From: Diplolepis rosae
Taxonomy: Eukaryota > Arthropoda > Insecta > Hymenoptera > Diplolepididae
Assembly: GCA_030998225.1 (NCBI GenBank)
Contig: JAPYXD010000522.1
Span: 7,874,001-7,938,000 of the forward strand
Length of the DNA stretch: 64,000 nt
Direction of reading: 5' to 3'
Below, in pieces: positions 1 through 12,700 of this stretch; positions within the stretch are counted from its first letter, which is position 1, and the number at the start of each line of letters is the position of its first letter. Both the position numbers and the translations under genes were made by a program. Below the pieces are notes generated by a model. The model had not been told where the DNA came from. It ran no database searches and worked only from the letters and a program-made list of their open reading frames with translations.

Positions 1-157
1 TTCCCATAACTTGAACCATAGCTCAAGTAAGCTATAATACGCGTTCTGTCAAAATTACAAATAATTCTCATTTTTAATAGTCTTATCCACCATACTCCCT
101 TAACTGCTCTCATACAATTGCGGGAGAGCTGCTGTCCGACAGGAGGGAATGCTGTTG

Positions 158-203
158 CCCCTAGCGAACTGGCTGAACGGTAGCTTTACGCTGTACCGTA
201 ATA
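158..203 (+). repeat. end fragment of the CCCTAGCGAACTGG foldback family
   Basis: CCCTAGCGAACTGGCTGAAC followed by a TTTACGCTGTA block matches the left terminus of the complete element at 51352-51960. The rest of the element is missing here. Nothing else is recognised in 1-540. Confidence 0.6.
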
Positions 204-966
204 TATATAACTAGATATAAGTAGAATAACTAGATTATGTAGAAGTTTAAAATAAATTATATGAACTGTTAGACTAAAACAGAATTTTTCATAAAAGTGT
301 TAAAAAAGTTGTCGAAATTCTCATCGACTAGTCATATACGAAAGTCGATGGCAATTTAAGACTTCACACTTTTGAATTTTACTCAACTGTGATTCATTCT
401 TGAACATTTAATACATCACAAATAATTACAGTGATACTAAATAATTTCTAACTTGTCCATATATCCCAACTTTCATCGGAAGTTGAGTAAAATTACTCGC
501 ACTATTTTTCTCTGTGCGGTACTAGCTAGACACCTAATGATAACTTGACTGGAACTTGGCAGTCAGTACTGGGCTGGTACTTTAAAGCAGTACTAATCCA
601 GTAGTATTAGCCGGTACTGAAATAGTACTGGTCGAGTACTAGCAGCCGATACTGACTGAATTTTCTCTGATGAAATTTTGTAATTACAAAAGTATTCTAA
701 CTTCTAGTATGACTGTATGAGAAGCTAGATTGATCTTTATGTTTTACAATACTATTTAAAAGTAAATTTATACAAATTGAATCGAAAAGGGTAGTAGCAA
801 ACCAGTAGAGTGCCAAATGTCGATGAGACTTCTATGTCCGTTTATGGCCAGTATTCGGATTCTGTATACAGCCAGCACTAAACCAGTACTGTTCTGAATG
901 TTGGCACACCTCCTTTGTCTGTATTTTGCCGGGAATAGTAATCAGTACTGCACCCGTAGCAAACCA

Positions 967-2017
967 ATAGGCACCGTGCGTGACTGCAGTGCCATAGCAT
1001 GAGTGAACTAAAGGAGGCTGTTCGAGAACTTTTACAATGTATTATAATGGGACTTAGTTATAAAAATGTTTATTATCAATAAAAAAACAAAAAAAAAAAA
1101 AAAAATTTGATTCACTTTAAAATTCGATTGTTTTTCCTTGTGAAGTATTTGTGTGAAATCAGCAGTAAAAAGTAAGTATTTTCCATAATAAAAATGATAT
1201 AGAAACCAGTAAATATAAGGTTAAGGTAGTTGTCGTGCCAAAAATTAGTCTCTGGAAAAAGAAGTTTTTCTATGATTTCAAGACTGGAAATTATATCATC
1301 AGCCGTGTCATATGTAAGGAAAGACACTCTTTTTAATAAAAAGAAATTAAAAATTACGAAATACGTTTTCAATTTTTGAAAATAAATACTTTAATGACTG
1401 AAATAATTAAAAATCAATTTTCCAAAACAAAATTTTTATAAGCAAATTGCTGTATTTGAAAATAATTGATTTATTTTCAAAAATTGGAAATGGTTAAGTT
1501 GTAGAGAATATTTCCCCCGAAAAAATAAGCTATGATTTAAGAAACTTCAATCATTTTCAAAAAATTGGTAAGAAGCGATAGTAAAGAAATATCCTATTAT
1601 AAAAAACATTATTAAAATATTATTTTTCGTAATTTTTAAATTTTTTCATTAAAAAGAGTGTCTTTCCTTACATATGACACGGCTGATGATATAATTTCCA
1701 GTCTTGAAATCATAGAAAAACTTCTTTTTCCAGAGACTAATTTTTGGCACGACAACTACCTTAACCTTATATTTACTGGTTTCTATATCATTTTTATTAT
1801 GGAAAATACTTACTTTTTACTGCTGATTTCACACAAATACTTCACAAGGAAAAACAATCGAATTTTAAAGTGAATCAAATTTTTTTTTTTTTTTTGTTTT
1901 TTTATTGATAATAAACATTTTTATAACTAAGTCCCATTATAATACATTGTAAAAGTTCTCGAACAGCCTCCTTTAGTTCACTCATGCTATGGCGCTGCAG
2001 TCACGCACGGTGCCTAT
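967..2017. mobile_element. foldback element with ~400-bp inverted arms
   Basis: The arm from 967 to about 1364 is repeated in reverse complement from about 1622 to 2017, starting ATAGGCACCGTGCG at both outer ends. Two ORFs of nearly identical sequence on opposite strands (1112-1372 and 1658-1873) exist only because of this symmetry. The 1365-1620 core resembles the core of the foldback at 6850-7472. No transposase is encoded. Confidence 0.8.
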
Positions 2018-2061
2018 AGCGTGCCAACTGTCAATGATATCCCTGCTTCAGAGTTTCACTA

Positions 2062-2272
2062 CACTGGGAAAAAAAACATGGTGAAATCAACGGGAAGGAG
2101 TCCCGTCGCCAATTTCACGTTGGCGTACCGTTGCTCTCCCGTTGAATCCCCGGTGCTATTTAACGTTGCACTGACGGTACACTGGGGACAAAAACATGGT
2201 GAAATCAACGGGAAGGAGTCCCGTCAATGCAACGGGAATTTCCGGATAACCTGACGGTTTTTTTTCCCAGTG
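2062..2272. mobile_element. TA-flanked MITE with CACTGGGAAAA ends
   Basis: Termini CACTGGGAAAAAAAAC and its reverse complement are flanked by TA at 2060-2061 and 2273-2274, typical of Tc1/mariner-type non-autonomous elements. Inside, a block of about 50 bp starting at the left end (CATGGTGAAATCAACGGG) is repeated at 2193. No coding capacity. Confidence 0.75.
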
Positions 2273-2429
2273 TAGTAATGCCAAAGAATACCGCGTCAGT
2301 ACTTCACCAGCAGTAAGCCAGTAATATGACAATGTTTGGCACAGTATTGACAGGCAGTACTGGCATTACTCCTCAGTTACAACTGGCACAATACTGCACT
2401 GGTTGTAAATACTGTCTGGCCTCCGACTT

Positions 2430-3599
2430 ATCCACTTGAGTTTACGAACATTCCAGTATAGTTTACATTAAAATCGGCTGTAAATTGATTGATAACTGGT
2501 ACACCCTTTTAAAAAAAAGCTGTGTCGAGAAAAACACATTTAAAGTTTTTAAACGCATCGGACATTCATTACAGCGGTTGCTGAGAGTGGCTTAAAAAGT
2601 GCTTTCCCTTTTGAACTTCATTATAATTTTGTACTTTCCATAATTCTGAGACAATAGGGAATTATTCAAGCGAAGCATTTTTTTCGAGTTAAAAAAAATC
2701 TAGGGGTGGCCTAACCCTTTAATCATAAAGTTATTCAGTTTAATTCAAAATCTTATTGGATTTCATAAACATGCTTTTTAAATGTTACTAATCTAGACAA
2801 ATTGTTAACTGGTGTAGAAATTCATTGAAAAAATAGTTATTAAACCACAGGATTTCGATAAAACTAAAATACTTGTATGATATTTTACATATATACATTT
2901 TTTCAAATTTTTAATACTCAAGATCATATCAGAATTAAATGTTATTGTAATTTATAAAAATGTCATCAAGAGCATATTTTTTGGGAAAGAAGGCTTGATA
3001 TTATTATAAGTATAAGTTTGAAAACCTCATAAAATTATTCGGAATCTTGAAAAGAGGAATCAAAGATATGTAGATATGTATACTTCCATGACATAACGTA
3101 AATACAATATAAAATTGTTTTGAGTAAGTGTTAAAACTTGTAGAAATCATCAAACTCGAAGAAAAATGACAGTGTTTTACTTGACCGTTAGTGTCCCAAG
3201 AGTCATTTGAAAAAAAATGGTCACAAAACGCCAAACAGCGCGATAGCGCTTGTTTTTATCAATTGCGAAGAGGATCGGCACAAAATCTGAAGGGTGCGAT
3301 CGCGCTGCTTGGGACTCAAACGGTTAAATTGAAATATTTTTCTACATTATAAAAAGAATAAAAAATTGCATTCAAAATTTTTTCTAACGTAGTTTGAGTA
3401 TGTAACATAATAAAATTAAAATTGAAAGATGGAGAGCTTGAAATATTTTAAGGGTAAAAAAGAATTTCAAAAATAGTTAAATATATTTTATTTGGTTTTG
3501 TTCAAGAAATACAGGACATAAATTCATCATGATATTTATTAGAAATTCTAAGTGTGATAAAATATTTGAAGCTAATTAAAACATAATCGTGTAAATATC
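2430..3599. other. AT-rich stretch without recognised genes
   Basis: No gene, splice-flanked exon or terminal repeat was recognised. The short minus-strand ORFs here have no family signal. A few hexameric GCGATCGCGC-like inverted motifs lie near 3237-3310. Confidence 0.4.
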
Positions 3600-3640
3600 T
3601 ATAAAAGCGTAACGAAAATTGTCGCCTTCATCAGTTTATT
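3600..3640 (+). promoter_or_regulatory. TATA box and initiator of the protease-homologue gene
   Basis: TATAAAAG lies at 3600-3607 and an arthropod-type initiator TCAGTTT at 3631-3637, with the likely +1 A at 3633, about 33 bases after the TATA box. A start codon follows at 3656, giving a 5' leader of about 23 bases. Spacing and both motifs fit an RNA polymerase II core promoter of a strongly expressed, regulated gene. That the promoter is active is inference. Confidence 0.6.
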
Positions 3641-3655
3641 CATCAGATTCTGAAA

Positions 3656-3716
3656 ATGAAGTGCCTGAGTGTTATTAACTTGATCTGTTTGATTACCGCT
3701 GCAACTTTTCCTGGAG
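3656..3716 (+). CDS. exon 1, signal peptide and mature N terminus
   Basis: ATG at 3656 opens a 20-codon hydrophobic leader ending TFPGG, with a GTAATT donor at 3717 (phase 1). Insect trypsin-type genes often carry an intron just at the IVGG-like mature start, and the GG pair here spans the junction with exon 2. A TATA box and initiator lie directly upstream. This exon could instead be the leftover of another family member. Confidence 0.6.
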
Positions 3717-6700
3717 GTAATTATCCATATGATAATTTTAATCGAGTCAGGTGTTGTATTGCGAAAAAAATTTGGTAAGGGGCCGTTCACATAATACGTC
3801 ACGCGATTTTTAGCTATTTTTTACCCCCCCGTTCCCCCATGTCACACATGGTCGCAAACCTCAGCCCCCCCCCTTTCGATGTCACGTCACACCTCTTAAT
3901 TTTATAAAACATTTTTCGTTCACGCGTACAAAATCCAGTAAAAAAAGAAGCTATTAATTATTATTGTAGATAATCTTTTCAGAACTTTTTTTCAAATTTC
4001 GTGGGTACACATTTAATGTGTGACGTAACGCAGAGGGCAGACCCCCCTGCCAATATGTCACACCACGTCACAATTTGCAGTACCCCCCCTCCCATAAATT
4101 GTGTGACGTATTATGTGAACGGCCCCTAATCGCACAACAAAGTATTTTTAATGAGCTTCATTCGAGTTCAGCTGCATCCGTAGATCAGGTGAACTGTATT
4201 AGAGAACCTGATCAAAAATCCTCTCCGTCCTCCCTCAGTTAGGGAATGATGAGTTTTCTTTTAATAAAATAAGAGGTTTTTGATATAAGAGTAAGGAATT
4301 TTACGTGAAATTCGTGCTTCTACTTTTAGCCTCACCCACTTGGTTCGCTTCACTCGTGCCGCTTGTCTTAAGGGCAATGTCTACATGACCAAATAATAAA
4401 CTCATCGGTTCCCTTCCTGGAACCTAACCAAAAATTTCAAACAAGCAATTTTGAACCCAAATAGGTCTAAATTGCTTTTTTAAACACTAAAATTTAGAAA
4501 TTTGGATTATACAAAACGCTAAATTTGTCAGTTGTTGTATTAATTATGGTCAAACTTATATGACCGGCGATTGGTGAATAATTGTATATTAACAAATTAT
4601 AATTCTTGACCATTTGCTCTTGAAAATAGGCAATTTTGAACAAAAATTAATAAATTTTTGACGAAATAGTTTTTTTTCGATCATTAGACGTGGAATACTT
4701 TAGCGGAGCCAATGTATTAAATGAAATATGTCGAAACATTTTTCTTTAAATAATATTTTAATGTAAATAAAAAACCATGTTTTTGTGGTTGTTTTTCAGA
4801 AATGTTTGTTTATTGTTGCGGATTTGGCAGTGATGTATTTCGAAAGACGCTCCGCCGTCTTACGTATTTTTAACTGTGTTAGTAACTAAGTAACTAATTG
4901 AAGTAATTACTAATGTTCTTAATAATTTTTAAACTTCTTTAAATTTGTTGCAAATAAATACATCATTAAAAAAAACTTTTGTTATTAATTTGTTACGTCA
5001 CAAGTACGTAAATACTTATTTTGATCGAAGATTCCTCGTTTTAAATTCGGATCGAATGATCCTCGCTTAGGGATGAGGATAAGTCAATGAAAAGACACAA
5101 TGATTATCAAATAATACAAATTAAATTTATTAAAATAATTATAAATTGAAAATAATAAAATGTCAATACAATTGGTTTATGGTTAATTTGGTCAACACAT
5201 GAAGTTTAAAGTTATGTAGCTTTTGCAATGCTTATTTTCTAATATACCTGCATGTCCACATATGTGGACACTAGTACTTCAGGACGTGTAAAAACTGGAA
5301 GAACTAGTCATTCTAAAATAAGTTTTTTTTCGGGTATCATGAGCTATTGATTAAAAACAAGATTTTCTGAGTAATAATTTAATAATAAATTGCAATGATG
5401 GCTACTGGGGAGGTATATTACAAATTTAAAATCATCAATTTCAGAAAAAGAAGAGAAATAATGAAGAATTAATTGAACGCAAATTGGCATTAGTCCTCGC
5501 AATTTATCACGAATTTGAAGTAAAAAGAATCACTCAGTATTGATATGTACAAAACTGATACGTAGATCCTCCAAGGCCTAGTGTCCTCATATGTGAACAA
5601 AGAAGAATTATGTATATTTTCCGTTTTAATTTAAAAGAGTGATGAAAGTTTATTCCTCAAAGCCGAGGTAACATTGGGATAAGTAAATTCATAATAAGAA
5701 TATTAATAAATTTATTCAAGTTATAATAATAAATCATAAAGAATAAATTTGAGTGCTCATGAAGAATAACCAAAAACCAAACGCAAAGCGCGATAATCGA
5801 TGAGTTTCAATTATTCCTGAGGCTTTTTAAAATCTTATTAAGATATGCAAATGTTTGTTTTATTGTTGAGTTTTTTGCAGATTTGCACGCTTCAAGTGAG
5901 TATACAAGCTGCCGCAAATCCAACGCCACGTATTTCAAATTTATAATAATTATTAATAATTATAAATAATAATTTAAAATATTTCAATTTTGTCGAAATG
6001 TCTGCTGCCAAGATTATTTTTTTTTCCTATTAAGTACTTCATTTAATAAAATGGGTAAGTATTTGAATTTTTGTAAAACTGTATAAGTTATCTTAGAATT
6101 AGTTTTTGGGATCTCGTATACATATTCCGAAAAGGTCTTATGGGTGCGACATGCTGGTCAAGAAAAATAATTCATTAACATTTCTCAAACAGCTGATTAC
6201 AATTATAGTTTATTGAAAATTTACGACCTGCTTATGAATATTTACTTTAAGATTCCTAAAATTAAAATATATTCGATTAAAGCAATATTAGTTTCTGAAA
6301 CAGCAAACCTTATCCCGATTTATCGATTTCCAATATATTTGACCTATTGAATATTCCTATAGATATTTGAAAAATGAAATACATATATATTCTTTTATTT
6401 TCTTATTATCTATTGTTTTCAGCTAAGTGCTCACGTAAAAGACGTTTTAACTTTTATGTCCAAATTATACCTTGGCGAAATCAGCGGATTCTTAACCATT
6501 CCGAGTCGTTCCGAATCAATCCGAAAAACGTTTTGTATCCCGTGTTACATCAGAAACGTGACTTTTCTCTCATTAAAGATTTCCTCTATGTGTGTGAGAA
6601 TCAGAAGCATATAGTCAGTAAATAAATGGAAGTAATTAGGCTGAACCCTTATTGTCATACGAAATTAATGACCAATAAACACCATGGATTTTGGTATTAT

Positions 6701-9700
6701 TTATGGAATTAAAAATTGTACAATAGTATTTACCGCTGGGTGGTCTATCGGTGAGTTCTCTTGAGTCCAATCTGTTAAGTTCGTTAACGTGGTATTAATT
6801 CTTGTGTTGAAATTGTAGCTAAGTCCCCTTCAAGGGTTGGAAGTTGCTGGACCTCAGGCAAAAATAGATAATTTTGCTTTCACGAATAGCAATATTATTA
6901 TTGAAGGGCTAATTTGAAAGAGAAAAGATTATTTCTCATGAAAAAAATTTGAAACACAAAAAAATAATTTTATCCAAAAATTTTATTTTTGTCCAAAATT
7001 ATTTTCTTATCGCTTCGAGCCAAATTTTTAAAAAAGATGCGATTCTAATAAATCACGGTTCAGTTTTTTAGAAAAAAGATTCTCTATAACATGACCGTTT
7101 CCTATTTTTGAAATTGGATTAATTATCATCAAATACAGCAATTTGGTTATAAAAATTTTGTTTTGAAAAATTGTTTTTTTATAATTTCAGCCATTAAAGA
7201 ATTAATTTTCAAAAATTGGAAACTGTCAAGTTGTAGAGAATCTTTTTCCTAAAAAAAATGAACAGTTATTTATTAGAATCGAATCATTTTTAAAAATTTG
7301 GCTTGAAGCGATAAGAAAATAAGTTTGGGCAAAAATAAAATTTATTAATAAAATTATTTTTTTGTTTTTCAAATTTTTTGTCATGAAAAATAATCTTTTC
7401 TCTTTTAAATTAGCCCTTCAATAATAATATTGCTATTCTTGAAAGCAAAATTATCTATTTTTGCCTGAGGTCTAATTTTTGTGAATGAACTACCTTAAGT
7501 TGTCGAACTCATGATATTCGTATAGTCCTACACGGAAAAAAATAATTAGCTGCATTAGCTAAATATTCGCTACCACAGCTAAGAAAGTTACTTGATATAC
7601 GGACAGCGAATGTCTTAGCTGCTAATACTAACGTCTATTCGCTACAGTACTTTAGCGATGCCAGCTAATTTACGTTAGCACTGGTAACAACGATTGTGAG
7701 CAGTAGCCTGTCGGTCGTGTTATCTTCCTGTTCTAACAGCGTTTGAAGTACTAGTTAATTTTATTAGCAATTGCTGCAAATAGAGATAGCACTCAAAATC
7801 ATTGATTTTGAACTTCCAAGCCTACATTTAAATACAGTTACACCTGGGTGCTTAAGAAAAAAATGATTTCGTAGCCCTTCTATACTCACAAAAGTCTGCT
7901 GGCAAGTTATATCAAAACAACTAATTTCTTGCGACATATCGTAACCTGCAAAATTAAAAACGAAAAAAACGGATTCAGATCTAATCTTAATCACAGCATA
8001 ATTTTTAAGAATAAGAATAAAACGTGAGCTGCTTTGATAACCAAACTTATAGCTACAAGTAGAAACATTACCGGGAACAGTAGCGATCCAGTAAGAAGGC
8101 TTGAATTGAATAGAATTTAAAATTTTACAGTTTAACGTGAAAGTAGTGATTTTTTTATTTTACTTAATACCTGATTTTTCCCTGAAGTCTAATTCACATA
8201 GCGGGAATAGGTTTTTTGTAAATCTTAATTCTGTTCTATTCACAAAACGTACTATCATTTTTGTTAAATTCCATAAAGTAGAATATATTTTTATTTCGTT
8301 TAATTCGTTCTAGTTCCAACAAAGATTATCTATATCATATTGTTTTGTATTCCGTTAAGAGGAATACGTTATAGGTTTATTTAATTCATTACAGTTCTTG
8401 AAATCAATTAGTGTATGAAATTGCTTTTGATTCTTTTTTCTGGAATATAAATTTGAAACATTTAATTTGAACGAATTCTACTTTATATTAAGAAGAGATT
8501 GTGTACTTTTAATTCCAATATTTGAAATTTGTTTCGTAGGTATTTTATTCTTATGAATTCTAGGTACAAATGAAATGAACCTCATACATTTTAGAAAGTT
8601 ATAAATAAATATATAAACAATTGAATATCTTTTAAACGTCAACTTGATAAGAAAGTGTTGGTTAAATAACAGTGAAAATATAACTTATTACAGAGGTTTA
8701 ATAAAGAAACGTGTTCACAGTATTCTTATCTTTCACTCCCTCACCCTTAATTTCCAGTCATCAAAAAATTGAAATTATTATTCAAATATTTGGTTGCGTA
8801 ACAAAAAATGTATTTTAATTCCACAAAGTAGAATAAAATTGCTATTATTTTCTTCGCATTCTCGTATTTTTTGATTCCCTTTAATTCACTTCCTTTTCTT
8901 TTCCTATGTTAATTAACATGAATTGGATTATGCTTTTTTTCTTTTACCACTAACAGAATAAGACACAAAGGAAAAATCAGGTATTAAATGGAATTAATTT
9001 TTTTAATCCTATTCAATTCAAGCCTTCTTACTGGGGACTTACTTGCCAGTCCAGCCTCTCAATTGTACAAGTATACAACACTTAGAATTAAGATAACCTC
9101 AGTAAGAAGATAATAAATAGCACAATAAAGAACCTATTACAAAACCTACAATACAATCTTCAGAGATCAGTTACAAAACAGTCATTTGCATTATAAATTA
9201 ATGCGAATCGTCGAATTATTTATAAATTAAATTTAAAACAACGCGACAGGTGTACAACTTACCATTTACAGCACAATATCTGACTAGTCGTGCTTTGTGC
9301 GCATGAGCAGCACAGAAAACGCGGGATGTCTAAGCAGCCGTTAGCAACCGCTGCTAACTTCTTACATATCAGCGCAAAATTTTAAATGCTACGAGTACGA
9401 ATTTTGAGATTTTATATGAGAGTAAACTGTTTTAGCAGCAACAACCAAATGATTAGCTACAACTCTTAATACGCTAAGGAGTCCAATGCAAATTTTCAAC
9501 TTCGATTGCAACTAACATTTTTTAACTGTCCTAGCAAACTGTTAACTCTCTCAGCAAACTTTTTATCAATCACAATTAACTAGTCGACAGCTAACTGCAG
9601 TTAGCAGTAGCAGACATTTCATTTTTTTCCGTGTATTCTTGGTACTTGGTATCGTTTGGCTTGACTTGCCTTTCACTTACGAAGCGCCCCTCTCGCGAAA

Positions 9701-12700
9701 GTATCGGATCATTCCGGGCCAATCAGAACTATTCCGATTCATTCCGATATCTGTATCCGAGCCAATGCGAATCATCCTGAACCAATCTGAAAAATGTTTT
9801 ATACTTATCCCGTTTGATGAAAAATGGTAAAAAATCGACCCGACCTAATCCGATTTAATCCGAAACAACAATCCGATCCAATCTGAAACCAAGTTTTCAA
9901 TCAGAATCAATCCGAATGATTCCGAGGTCGGAATGATTCGGATTGATTTTGATTGAAAATTCGGTTTGGATCAACTAGATTGAACTCGCGGTATAAAGAT
10001 TATGAGGCTGGACTGTTGATCGTTGATACTACATCGATGCATCTTAATATTTGCTTTGATTGTTCTATTGATTTGTAGATTTGCCTGTAACATGTGTCAA
10101 TAAAGTCGCATACATGGTAATATTACAATATATTGATCCCTTCATTGGTTTCCTGATCTGCTTGTAATTGGAGTCGATAAATTCGTGGGACGTGACACTC
10201 GTTTGATGAAAATCCAAATTTTTAATCCGAATTAATCCGAGGTGGGAATGATTCGTACTCAGATTGCTCCAAACCGCATTTTTAATTCGAATGAATCTGA
10301 GGACGGAATGATCCAGATTCATTCGGATTAAAAATTTGTTTTGGAACGAACCGGGGTTGGAATGATTCGTATTGAAAACTTTGTGCGTATTCACTCGGAT
10401 TGATGCCTCATATTGAATCAAATTGATTCGGAATGGATCGGAAACAAATTCCGAAATGTCTTGGAATCGCTTTGATTCGCTCGGAATGAATTTCGATCTG
10501 ATACTTTTGCTAGGGTAGTCAATATGTCGTAATAGTATATTATGCAACTAGGTAGAGAAAAGGCTATTTTGCGAGTGTGAAATAATCATACGAGTAAAAT
10601 AAATGTTTCTCTCGTGTTGCATACGATTTTTTTTCAACCTGGGGGGCAAAAAATGGATTTGTTCACCTCGCATTGGGAAACAAGTGCACTTTTTGACCCG
10701 TTAGTAGAAAAACGTAATATTTTATAGTATTCAATATTAACCTAAATTCGTAGATTACCTGCCAAAGGAAGAAAGGCAGTGTTTTTCGAAAATCTTGTAA
10801 AATTTCCAAATATTTTCATAAATACCAAAATATTTTTACGACTTCTTAGTCTTGAGTTTAGAATTTGGCAGAATGTAAGGAAAAATTATTAAAATTTTCT
10901 TGATATATTAAGCATATTGAACTTCAACTTACCTTTAAAATGAGCTAAAGAAAATTTGAAAATGTCTATTACTTCAGGAAATATTTAATTTTAAGTGAGT
11001 CTCGTAATTACCCGAATTGTGTGCATTGGCGCATATTCTATGTTATGTGACTTCGGTGCGTAAGGTAAAAGCACCAATAGCCGGACAGTACCCAATAGCC
11101 GGACAGAGTCATGAATTTTTCTCAAAATTAGATATATGAATCACTTATCGCTATTTTGGTGTACCGTATACAAACTTCGAAACGCACACTTTAAAAAAGT
11201 GAAAATTTTGTTGAATTAGAAATTATAACTTCGCCAAGAAAAAAAAATTTCTTCACTGAAGCACAAGGCTGCTCGAAATGTAGCGAAATCTGCTCTCTAA
11301 ACTAACTGACGCGTTGTCTTTGTTAAGCAGCCCAAGTCGAACTATTGATTCTGTTTTGCTTCTCTTGATACTCTCTTGATTCTCTTTTGATTCTCTTGAT
11401 ACTCTCTTGATTATCTTTTGTTTCTCTTGATACTCTCTTGATTCTCTTTTGCTAATATTGAATCTCTTTTGATACTCTTTTGCTTCTCTTTATACTCTCT
11501 TGATTCTCTTTTGCTTCTCTTGATACTCTTTCGATTCTCTTTTGCTTCTCTTTATACTCTCTTGATTTAATGAAAGTACATTTAAAGGACTACGGCGCAA
11601 TTACCAAGGCGATTCAGTAGCGCTCGAATCGTCGGAGACAGCAGACGTGAGTCATAATGAGTTCTGTGTACGCGAAACGTTTTGAAGCGGTCTTCTTGTG
11701 TACCCATCCAAAGGGACCACTTATGTCCTATACAGTCGCTGCTAAATACATCAAAAAGTCGAAATCGTTCGTGAAGAAGTGGGTTGAGCGTTATAAAGCC
11801 AATAAAAAACACCCCGTGAAGGTCCATGTTTGGGGATGCTTCTCATAGCGCGGTTTTGGGTGTTTAGAGCTCTTCACCGAGAACCTGAATGCTAATAAAA
11901 TGCCCCAAATATATGAACGTCTTCTTATATGGTCTGCTACAAATTTGTTTGGAGCCTATACGGCCGATTGTATCTAACAATAAAATAACGACCCGAAACA
12001 TCGAAGCCGTCTCTGCACCGCTTGGAAAACAGAAAAGGGCATCACAACTTTGGACTGGCCATCACAGTCCCCCGATGCGAATCCAATCGAAAATGTCTGG
12101 AGTGTTTTAAAGAGGAAGCTTGCGGGAAAACGTGTCTTCACCCTGAAACAGCTCTCGCAAAAAATCAGGAAGATATGGCAAGAATTACCAACGGACTACG
12201 CTGAAAAATGAGTGGAAAGCATGCCGAAAAGGTGCCAGGCCATTCTGGACAACGATGGGGGCTGGACTATCTATTAGATAGTAGCGCCGTAGTCCTTCGA
12301 GAGTACTTTTATTTTAAAAAAAAACGTTTTAAAATCTCTAATAGTTTTCGAAAAATCGAGGACTCGCTCTTGTTGAACCCTTTTCTTTCTAGTACTTGAG
12401 GGTATGTGATGCGTAATGACGTCACAAATGACCAACCATTTTATATTATTTATATTCATCGGGTTGATTAGGACAGAAATGTAAATATAATCATGAAATT
12501 ATAGGCAACAATGAGGAATCCATTAAAAAATCAATCTCCAGTACCATTTGGATTTTTATTTCAAAAAATAAAATTTTTCAAAATTAATGTTTTCAAAACA
12601 AAATTCGACATGTACCAGACATTGATACGTTGCTACATTCCTCATTATTTTCCAAAAGTCTGCTACTATATTTTCGTTTCTCTCTTAATCAACACGATAA

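Larger units (their letters stand above)
543..2440. repeat. CAGTACTG-type degenerate repeats around a foldback
   Basis: Short variants of CAGTACTGG and CCAGTACTG are scattered at about 543-655, 840-965 and 2285-2430, on both sides of the inverted repeat at 967-2017. They are absent elsewhere. They look like subterminal repeats of one larger element, but its outer ends were not found. Confidence 0.45.
7531..9633. mobile_element. 2.1-kb TA-flanked element with TTAGCT subterminal repeats
   Basis: Termini CACGGAAAAAAAT and ATTTTTTTCCGTG are flanked by TA (7529-7530, 9634-9635). The first and last 200 bp are full of TTAGCT/AGCTAA variants. It carries a zinc-finger exon fragment on the minus strand and another foldback at 8088-9034. 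The TA target and ends suggest a Tc1/mariner-type non-autonomous element. Confidence 0.7.

Noticed and set aside
1112..1873. Two near-identical ORFs on opposite strands (86 and 71 aa)
   Set aside because: They are the two arms of one inverted repeat; no domain, signal or independent conservation.
6374..6625. 83-aa ORF with signal-peptide-like start MKYIYILLFSYYLLFS
   Set aside because: The hydrophobic start is the pyrimidine tract before an AG acceptor at 6421-6422. The copy at 58.1 kb shows the same sequence as intron, and the C-terminal part is CCGAATC repeat. A small secreted peptide cannot be excluded.
9639..10547. ORFs rich in R, F, I, N and S (63 and 160 aa)
   Set aside because: Translations of the TCCGAATC motif array in a foldback element.
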